From assembly GCA_902782705.1 (NCBI GenBank), contig CACZOL010000025.1, positions 1 to 6,430 on the forward strand: 6,430 nucleotides of DNA. The letters run 5' to 3'. Below the pieces are notes generated by a model, which was not told the origin of the DNA, made no database searches, and saw only the letters and a program-made list of their open reading frames with translations. Made by a program: the position numbers and the translations under genes. Every line of letters starts with the position of its first letter. The stretch's first letter is position 1. Shown piece by piece: positions 1 to 5,257 of the stretch. The DNA comes from an uncultured Selenomonadaceae bacterium (GTDB lineage: Bacteria; Bacillota; Negativicutes; Selenomonadales; Selenomonadaceae).

Positions 1-20
1 CAGCCCTTTTATCTTCAAAC

Positions 21-97
21 GCCCAAATAGCTCAGTTGGTTAGAGCACCATCGTCACATGGTGGGGGTCCAGCGTTCGAGTCGCTGTTTGGGCACCA
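21..97 (+). tRNA. tRNA-Val, anticodon CAC
   Basis: Complete cloverleaf read by hand. The 7-bp acceptor stem pairs 21-27 with 87-93. The D stem is 30-33/43-46 with loop AGTTGGTTA. The anticodon stem is 48-52/60-64 with one T-G wobble, and the T stem is 70-74/82-86 with loop TTCGAGT. The anticodon loop (53-59) is GTCACAT, so T33 precedes anticodon CAC at 55-57, which reads GUG valine codons. The discriminator base is A (94), and A35, C36 and A73 agree with valine identity; an Asp reading (GTC) would lack T33 and G73. The terminal CCA (95-97) is encoded. Position 32 is G where a pyrimidine is usual. The gene converges on the csaB operon. Its promoter, and any further upstream tRNAs, lie outside the window. 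Confidence 0.96.
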
Positions 98-108
98 TAG
101 CAAAAGCC

Positions 109-133
109 GGGGCCGCAGGACGGCTCCTTTTTT
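109..133 (+). terminator. Intrinsic terminator of the tRNA-Val gene
   Basis: A 7-bp GC-rich stem (109-115 with 121-127, one G-T wobble) closes a 5-nt loop and is followed directly by six T residues (128-133). It starts 11 nt after the encoded CCA, so it very likely ends the tRNA transcript. The form is that of a textbook Rho-independent terminator. Confidence 0.88.
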
Positions 134-141
134 ATGCAAAG

Positions 142-178
142 AACGACCGCATGAGATATTTTCCCATGCGGTCGTTTT
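142..178 (-). terminator. Hairpin terminator at the end of the csaB operon, possibly bidirectional
   Basis: A perfect 12-bp inverted repeat (142-153 with 165-176) encloses an 11-nt loop. On the minus strand it begins 8 nt after the csaB stop codon and is followed by a short T-rich run (TTCTTT), so it should end the five-gene minus-strand transcript. On the plus strand the same stem is followed by TTTTGTCGTCTT. It could therefore also act as a back-up stop for transcripts from the tRNA side. The T tracts are imperfect on both sides; efficiency cannot be judged from sequence alone. Confidence 0.8.
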
Positions 179-184
179 GTCGTC

Positions 185-1291
185 TTATTGCTTTTTCTTG
201 TGCTTTTCAATGAATTCCAGCGCAAGCTCCGCGTTCCGCGCAGCCAGGCCGCGAAGGTCGGAGAGAAGTTCCGCGTTTTTCTTCTTGAATTCTGCACGCC
301 CTTCCCACTTTTCGCGAATCCGTGCGAGGATATCGTCCACGGCGACATGCTCAAGATCGCCCGCCGCCGTCTCGCCGATGGAGGAGAGGAACCGGTCGAT
401 TTTCGGATCGTAAGACACGCCCACCATCGGTACGCCCATCACGCCCGCAAAGATCAGCGCGTGGAGCCGCACCGCCAGGAGCAGGTCGAAATTGCCGACA
501 AGGGACAGGAGCTCGCCCGTCGTAAATTCGTCGGTCAGCACGGTGGCTTTTCTCTTCATGCGCGCGGCAATGGTTTCCGCCGTCCGCACGTCCTCCGGCA
601 CCTGCATCGGGAAGAACACAATACGCGCGTCCAGCTCTTCCGCCACACGGTCCGCCGCTTCGGCGATCACGCGCTTATAGTGCTCCCAGCCGCGCCACTC
701 ACGAACGGAAACGCCAATGACAGGCTTTGCTCCGTCCGCTTTCGCTTTCTTGAGAATCCCACGCCCGATGCTGAGGTCGACAGGGTGAATCGCGAGCACC
801 GGATCGGCGGTGACAAGAACCGGCGGCTTCTTGATGCCGAGATTGTCGATCTCTTCATAAGAGCCATGGTCGCGCACCGTAATCAGCGATACGTTGCCCG
901 CGATACGGCGCATGAGGCCGCGCGCGATACCGCCGCAAACGGGGCCGATCCCCTGCGCATAGAGCATGACGGGAACGCCGAGACGCTCCGCCAGCCAGAT
1001 CACGCCCAGGTAATAGTAAAGACTGCGTCCGCTGGTCACGTTTTGAAGCAGCGAGCCGCCGCCGGAAATGAGCAAATCGGCGGAACGCAGCGCGCCGACG
1101 ATCTCGCGCAGCGAGAGCCATGAAACGGCCCGAACGCCGTGACGCTTCCGCGTATCCTCAGGATCGGCCGAAATGACCGTGATATTCACTTGTGGGTCCA
1201 GTTCGGATAATACTTCGATCATCGCCGCGAGCATCGCTTCGTCGCCGGCGTTTTTCGAGCCGTAATATCCGGATACCACAATCCGATTCAT
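185..1291 (-). CDS. csaB: Polysaccharide pyruvyl transferase CsaB
   Basis: Predicted 368-residue cytoplasmic enzyme of the polysaccharide pyruvyl transferase family. In characterised Firmicutes CsaB transfers pyruvate from phosphoenolpyruvate to a ManNAc residue of the secondary cell-wall polymer, creating the ligand for SLH-domain proteins. Visible hallmarks are the N-terminal SGYYGSKNAGDEA (residues 7-19), the glycine-rich GGGSLLQ (77-83), the RLHALIFA motif (275-282) and the GVSYDPKI stretch (291-298). The last two are typical of CsaB proper rather than WcaK-type relatives. The C-terminus is a charged helical tail. Length matches the family. The ATG at 1291 places the first beta strand right at the N-terminus and overlaps the DUF5693 stop by 4 nt (ATGA). 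A ribosome-binding sequence AAAAGGAG ends 14 nt upstream, rather far, so translation is probably aided by coupling. It is the last gene of the cluster and stops with TAA. The family call is strong; the acceptor polymer in this organism is unknown. Confidence 0.93.
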   Translation of the reverse strand: MNRIVVSGYYGSKNAGDEAMLAAMIEVLSELDPQVNITVISADPEDTRKRHGVRAVSWLSLREIVGALRSADLLISGGGSLLQNVTSGRSLYYYLGVIWLAERLGVPVMLYAQGIGPVCGGIARGLMRRIAGNVSLITVRDHGSYEEIDNLGIKKPPVLVTADPVLAIHPVDLSIGRGILKKAKADGAKPVIGVSVREWRGWEHYKRVIAEAADRVAEELDARIVFFPMQVPEDVRTAETIAARMKRKATVLTDEFTTGELLSLVGNFDLLLAVRLHALIFAGVMGVPMVGVSYDPKIDRFLSSIGETAAGDLEHVAVDDILARIREKWEGRAEFKKKNAELLSDLRGLAARNAELALEFIEKHKKKQ

Positions 1292-3339
1292 GCTTTTGAC
1301 TGAATCTCCTTTTGAAAATAGCTATGAAAAACTTCCGCAATTACCATTAAAACTGCGCCGATGCCCGCGCCCAGTACGATGCCGCCGACGCCGCGTGCAA
1401 AGGACATCATGACCGGCGTCCGCATGTGCGCGAAGGTCTCGACCATGGAGCCCTGCCCGATCGTCGCCGCCATCACCAACGCGAAGAAAACCATCGCCGG
1501 CCATTTCCGCGCCCAGACGAACGCCGCCAGCATAAACGCCGGGTGCCCGATCAAAAGCTCCTTCGAACGCGGCCTGGCATACATGGCCTGCTCCAAAAAC
1601 GCCCGAAAACGAAGCTCCAGCCCAGAAACCGGCATTCCCATATTGTGCCCGGAACGCGCGATGAACACGACGCCGGCAATCAGCGCGACAAAAAGCGCCG
1701 CAAGCATACGCACCGTGATTTTCCTGTCCATGAGCCGCCGCAGCTGCTCGACTGCGCCTTCGCCGTCAGCCAAGGTCCAGCCGTCGAGGTCGAAACGCTG
1801 CAAAAAGCCGATTGCCACCAAGATAAGGGGCGCCACAAAGGTCAGCTTGATGCCCCGGAAAATATTGACTTCCAGGAAATACTCGACGTCGGACAACGAG
1901 CCGGAAAGATACGCTGCGCCGATAAAGGACAGCGCCCCCGTCACCCAAAGCGCAAGCACCGCCGCGCCGACGATACGAGGAAGCGACCAAGACGGATCCG
2001 GCTCTTTTTCACGGATACGGTCAAGAATCCAAAGCATCGCAATGGACGGGAACAGGTTTGCACTGGCCAGCGACGCCAGCAGGCGAATCTTGCCGCCGTG
2101 TCCCATCAGGACGGGAACCGCCATCACCAAAGCCCCCGCCGCGAAAAGCATCAGCTCAATCTTGGGGCGGCGATTCAGCCACGGCAGCACCAAGGACAGA
2201 TACAATACGCCGGCCGCCGCGACGCCGACCATGACGAGCGCCCGCACTGCCCGGGACGGCTCGAAAGGCTCGAACCATGTCGCCGGGCCGAAGGAAAATC
2301 CGTGGGCCGCCAGCGCATCATGAACCGCGCGGAAATAATCCATATTCGTCTCGTACAGCGTCTTGCCGGGCTGCGGTTTCTCGAAAATCCGCACAAGATC
2401 GATGCGAATGTTGCGTTCCTCATCGGTATTGACCCAACGCTCGATGGCCGTGGGAAGCGCGATTTTCTCCATTTCGTCCTTGGGGATGGAATAGAGGCGC
2501 GCCGCACGGTAGTCCATCAGCTTCGCGAGTTCCACAAGTCCTTCCTGTTTGTAAAACTGTAGCTGTGTCGGCGCTTCGATCAGGCCCATCGTAAGATTCC
2601 GTTTTTTGCATTCCTCTGCGGTCGCGGTCAGCGCATTGGGCGCGCCGAGAACCTGCTTGTCGGAATAAACGATCTCCGAAACACGGATGCCGTCCAGACG
2701 ACGGAACATCGCCGCCACGTCTTCGGGCGTCGCTTTCACGTAATTGGTCGGACGCGCGATGACATAGAAGCCCGCCTCGTTGACCGCCCGCATCTCGTCC
2801 GTCGGCATGCCTAGATGCATCTTCTCAAAAGATTTATACTGCGCCTTGACCGCCAAGGCCTCGCGCCCGTCCGCGACGAACGCGCGCACACGGTCTTTTC
2901 CGAGCCGCCGAATCAAGTCCTCTTTGACCTCGCGATACGTCAGCGGGTCGTGGCTCGTCACATACACTTCGGTGCCGACGATCTCGCCGCGCTCGACCAT
3001 TGCACGCCACTCCGCGCTGGCGAGCGCTCCGCTCTCGTATCTCTCCAGGATCTTAGCGCCCGGCACTGCGGTCGCCTTGCCGCTGAGGTTCATCTTCTTG
3101 AACGTGCGCTCATAGACTGCCAGCGACGTAAAGCCGATTTCTTTCGCGTCCGCAAGCACTTTCGCCGGCGGCAGGCCCTCTTGCTCCGCCAACTCCAAGA
3201 GCGCCTCGTAGTCGATGGCGAAATCGACGGTCATGTTCTGCCGCTCGACTTCATGACGTCGCACATTGATGATGAGCGACGCGACGAGCCCGACGACAAT
3301 CGCAAGGCACAACAGCCGATTATAGCGAAAACGCATCAT
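1288..3339 (-). CDS. DUF5693 family polytopic membrane protein
   Basis: A 683-residue protein that I recognise as DUF5693, a family of unknown function commonly found next to csaB in Firmicutes. Residues 8-25 form one hydrophobic segment. They are followed by a large, mostly polar domain (about 30-360), probably outside the cytoplasmic membrane. Seven to eight hydrophobic helices follow (roughly 364-386, 395-412, 418-440, 456-478, 497-515, 543-562, 606-630, 649-671). A conserved-looking loop, YARPRSKELLIGHPAF (587-602), lies between the last helices. The soluble domain has repeated strand-helix units such as IGFTSLAVYE (68-77) and NEAGFYVIARP (187-197), and I infer an alpha/beta, possibly barrel-like, fold. 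The start ATG at 3339 overlaps the upstream stop as ATGA; AAGGTGA (3346-3352) sits 6 nt before it, inside the upstream gene. A second ATG follows immediately at 3336. The stop (TGA) overlaps csaB by 4 nt. Context suggests a role with CsaB in the cell envelope, such as handling or export of a surface polymer; this is inference. Confidence 0.85.
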   Translation of the reverse strand: MMRFRYNRLLCLAIVVGLVASLIINVRRHEVERQNMTVDFAIDYEALLELAEQEGLPPAKVLADAKEIGFTSLAVYERTFKKMNLSGKATAVPGAKILERYESGALASAEWRAMVERGEIVGTEVYVTSHDPLTYREVKEDLIRRLGKDRVRAFVADGREALAVKAQYKSFEKMHLGMPTDEMRAVNEAGFYVIARPTNYVKATPEDVAAMFRRLDGIRVSEIVYSDKQVLGAPNALTATAEECKKRNLTMGLIEAPTQLQFYKQEGLVELAKLMDYRAARLYSIPKDEMEKIALPTAIERWVNTDEERNIRIDLVRIFEKPQPGKTLYETNMDYFRAVHDALAAHGFSFGPATWFEPFEPSRAVRALVMVGVAAAGVLYLSLVLPWLNRRPKIELMLFAAGALVMAVPVLMGHGGKIRLLASLASANLFPSIAMLWILDRIREKEPDPSWSLPRIVGAAVLALWVTGALSFIGAAYLSGSLSDVEYFLEVNIFRGIKLTFVAPLILVAIGFLQRFDLDGWTLADGEGAVEQLRRLMDRKITVRMLAALFVALIAGVVFIARSGHNMGMPVSGLELRFRAFLEQAMYARPRSKELLIGHPAFMLAAFVWARKWPAMVFFALVMAATIGQGSMVETFAHMRTPVMMSFARGVGGIVLGAGIGAVLMVIAEVFHSYFQKEIQSKA

Positions 3340-4073
3340 GCCTTGTCACCTTTCTTCTCCGGTTTCCTGCCGTCGCCGTACGATTTGCCCGGGTGACGGC
3401 TCGCTTTCAGCACGACCTGCCCGTCCTCATGCACCGCTTCATCGAGTTCCACCGGCATATTGAGGCGGTTGAAATCGTAAATATCAATGCGCTCGAAGAA
3501 ATTCGCAGTCAAATCACGCCCGAAGAAAACCTTCTTGACCTTCACGTTCGTCAGACGCAAGCAAATCTTGTTGTCCTCGATAAAGAAAACGCCCTCGATA
3601 TGCACGTCTGCGGTGCGCCCCATGACCTTCGTCGTCGCGTCCGCAAGCACTTGTTCCTTCGTGATCGTGACTTTGGCGTCGTTGATTTCCTTCACGTCAT
3701 TGTTCAGGTATTCCGCAAGATTGTCTGCGGTCACGATGCCCGTGAGCGTCAATACGTCCGCGCCTGTCACGGCAAAATTGTGATTCACCAGCACATCCGG
3801 CGGCATCTGGACGCCCTCGCCGTGCAGCGTCAGCTTCGCCGCGCGCAGATGGCCGAGCATTCCGTTCTCCGCCTCGACGTCAATATTGCCAATACGGCCG
3901 AAAAGCATCATACACGCGGGAAACGTCCGCGCGTTCACTTCCACCGTATCGGTTTTCAGAGCGTTGCGAATCGCCACGTCCAGCGCGCCCGAGCCGATCC
4001 TCGGCAGCACCGCTTCGAACAGTCCGACCAAAAGCAGAAATAATAGTCCGACAATCATCAGGAACTTCTTCAC
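3336..4073 (-). CDS. DUF2993 (LmeA-like) membrane-anchored envelope protein
   Basis: A 245-residue protein matching the DUF2993 family. Residues 1-23 (MKK followed by a leucine-rich core) form an uncleaved anchor or signal peptide with no lipobox cysteine, so the rest should lie outside the cytoplasmic membrane. The body (about 25-225) is rich in alternating strands, for example residues 64-100 and 155-185, and ends in a basic, lysine-rich tail (225-245). In mycobacteria the DUF2993 protein LmeA binds phospholipid and affects lipomannan elongation, so lipid or lipid-linked glycan binding is a reasonable but unproven role here. The start is a GTG at 4073, chosen because GGAGGG (4080-4085) sits 6 nt upstream and the signal segment begins at once; no better ATG exists. 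The gene follows prfB by 30 nt and its TGA stop overlaps the DUF5693 start by 4 nt, implying coupled expression. Confidence 0.82.
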   Translation of the reverse strand: MKKFLMIVGLLFLLLVGLFEAVLPRIGSGALDVAIRNALKTDTVEVNARTFPACMMLFGRIGNIDVEAENGMLGHLRAAKLTLHGEGVQMPPDVLVNHNFAVTGADVLTLTGIVTADNLAEYLNNDVKEINDAKVTITKEQVLADATTKVMGRTADVHIEGVFFIEDNKICLRLTNVKVKKVFFGRDLTANFFERIDIYDFNRLNMPVELDEAVHEDGQVVLKASRHPGKSYGDGRKPEKKGDKA

Positions 4074-4079
4074 AAAAAT

Positions 4080-4085
4080 CCCTCC
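4080..4085 (-). promoter_or_regulatory. Strong ribosome-binding site fixing the GTG start of the DUF2993 gene
   Basis: On the minus strand GGAGGG lies 6 nt before the GTG at 4073-4071. This near-perfect Shine-Dalgarno match supports the non-ATG start. It also shows that the DUF2993 gene is initiated on its own rather than only by reinitiation after prfB. Confidence 0.85.
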
Positions 4086-4103
4086 GATTAAGGAAACTTA
4101 TCG

Positions 4104-5211
4104 TTAAATCTCATGATTTGCCCGGGCCGCAAGGAACGACTCGATGAACGGGTCGATCTCGCCGTCCATGACCGCCTGCACGTTGCCCGTCTCCTCGCCC
4201 GTCCGGTGATCTTTGACCATGGTATAGGGCTGGAACACATAGGAGCGGATCTGGCTGCCCCACTCGATTTTTTGCTGCACGCCTTCGAGTTTCGCGCGCT
4301 CCTCTTCCTTTTTCTTCTCTTCCAATTCAAAGAGTTTTGCGCGAAGCATTCTGAGACACACTTCGCGGTTCTGGATCTGCGAACGCTCATTTTGGCACTG
4401 GACCACGATGCCCGTCGGCATGTGCGTCATGCGGACCGCCGACGAGGTCTTGTTGATATGCTGGCCGCCAGCGCCGCTGGAGCGGTACGTATCGACGCGG
4501 ACGTCGTCCATGTCGATCTCGACTTCCTTCGCGTCTTCCATCTCCGGCATGACGTCGCAGGCCGAAAAAGACGTATGGCGGCGCGCATTCGAGTCGAACG
4601 GAGAAATACGGACAAGGCGATGGACGCCTTTTTCCGATTTCAAATAACCGTAAGCGTTATGGCCTTTGACGAACAGCATGACCGACTTGACGCCGGCCTC
4701 GTCGCCGGGCTGCAGGTCCAGCGTCTCGACGGAAAAGCCGTGGCGCTCCGCCCAGCGTCCGTACATGCGAAGAAGCATCTGTGTCCAGTCCTGCGCTTCG
4801 GTTCCGCCCGCTCCGGCGTGAAGTTCCAAGTAAGCGTTGTTCGCATCGTACTCGCCGGAAAGCAAGAGTTCCAGCTCCAGCGAGCGAAGATCGTTTTTCA
4901 GCGCCTCATACTCCGCCTTCACGTCTGCCTCGACGCCCTCGTCCTTTTCCTCCATGCCCATTTCCCATAGCGTCATCAGGTCGTCGGTCTTTGCGACAAG
5001 CGCGTTATAAGTGTCCACGCCGCCTTTCAGGTCGGCCAGCTCTTGATTGATGGCCTGCGCCGCCTCCGCGTCGTCCCAGAAATCGGGCGCGCCCATCTTA
5101 TATTCTAGTTCAGCGATTTTTTCTTCTTTGCGGGCGACGTCAAAGAGACGACCCCATTTCGCCCAGCTTTGTCTTCAAAGCCGTTATTGGTGCTTTCCAT
5201 TCTTCCAGCAC
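4104..5211 (-). CDS. prfB: Peptide chain release factor 2 (RF2), with +1 programmed frameshift
   Basis: RF2 recognises UGA and UAA stop codons in the ribosome and triggers peptidyl-tRNA hydrolysis. The coding sequence is complement(join(4104..5141,5143..5211)). It starts at GTG 5211, runs 23 codons to CTT then TGA (5142-5140), skips one T and continues to TAA at 4104. The product is 368 residues, the normal RF2 length. Reading only from the ATG at 5096 would lose 38 residues of the N-terminal helical domain. Numbered on the full protein, the stop-recognition tripeptide SPF is at 203-205 and the catalytic GGQ at 248-250; both spacings fit Escherichia coli RF2. GAGGTEAQDW lies at 133-142. The residues joined across the shift read SSL-DVARKEEKIAELEYK, a natural RF2 sequence. 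AAGGAAG (5228-5222) serves as ribosome-binding site, and an in-frame TAA just upstream leaves GTG as the only plausible start. The gene lies 46 nt after secA, as in Bacillus. Expression should be autoregulated: low RF2 slows decoding of the internal UGA and favours the shift. Confidence 0.95.
5139..5155 (-). promoter_or_regulatory. Programmed +1 ribosomal frameshift site of prfB
   Basis: Read on the minus strand, the zero frame is ATG GGG TCG TCT CTT TGA C. The slip sequence CTT TGA C (5145-5139) is identical to the classical prfB signal. The peptidyl-tRNA on CTT moves one base forward so that TTT/GAC is read instead of stopping at TGA. The anti-Shine-Dalgarno-binding element is GGGG (5155-5152), or GGGGT if T5151 is included. 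Six bases separate GGGG from CTT, against three between AGGGGG and CUU in Escherichia coli. The slip site is certain from the sequence; the strength of the stimulator is open. Confidence 0.93.
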
Positions 5212-5221
5212 TGACGATTCA

Positions 5222-5228
5222 CTTCCTT
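5222..5228 (-). promoter_or_regulatory. Ribosome-binding site of prfB
   Basis: AAGGAAG on the minus strand ends 10 nt before the GTG start at 5211. It is the only Shine-Dalgarno-like sequence between the secA stop and the frameshift site. It supports initiation upstream of the internal TGA rather than at the ATG at 5096, which has no purine-rich site in front of it. Confidence 0.7.
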
Positions 5229-5257
5229 ATATATAGAATCTTGATGAATGATTATGC

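Noticed and set aside
36..413. Plus-strand 125-codon open frame starting inside the tRNA
   Set aside because: It overlaps the tRNA, both terminators and the 3' end of csaB, so it cannot be a real gene.
1361..2562. Long plus-strand open frames (320 and 378 codons) opposite the DUF5693 gene, and one at 188-1123 opposite csaB
   Set aside because: They lie antisense to clearly recognisable genes, have arginine-, proline- and alanine-rich low-complexity translations typical of GC-rich shadow frames, and resemble no family I know.
3144..3652. An 18-base identical string at 3144-3161 and 3635-3652
   Set aside because: Both copies are in the same reading phase and encode the common helix sequence VLADA in two different proteins. 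No flanking similarity extends it, so shared codon preference is a sufficient explanation.
5101..5200. Short alternative frame starting at an ATG (5200) and running through the prfB frameshift region to a TAG
   Set aside because: It is in the third frame, neither the zero frame nor the +1 frame of prfB. It has no ribosome-binding site, and the other two frames together give a perfect RF2 N-terminus.
5228..5235. TATATATA just upstream of prfB as a -10 promoter box
   Set aside because: No TTGACA-like -35 lies about 17 nt upstream on the minus strand, and transcription would begin at or within the ribosome-binding site. Read-through from secA explains expression better.
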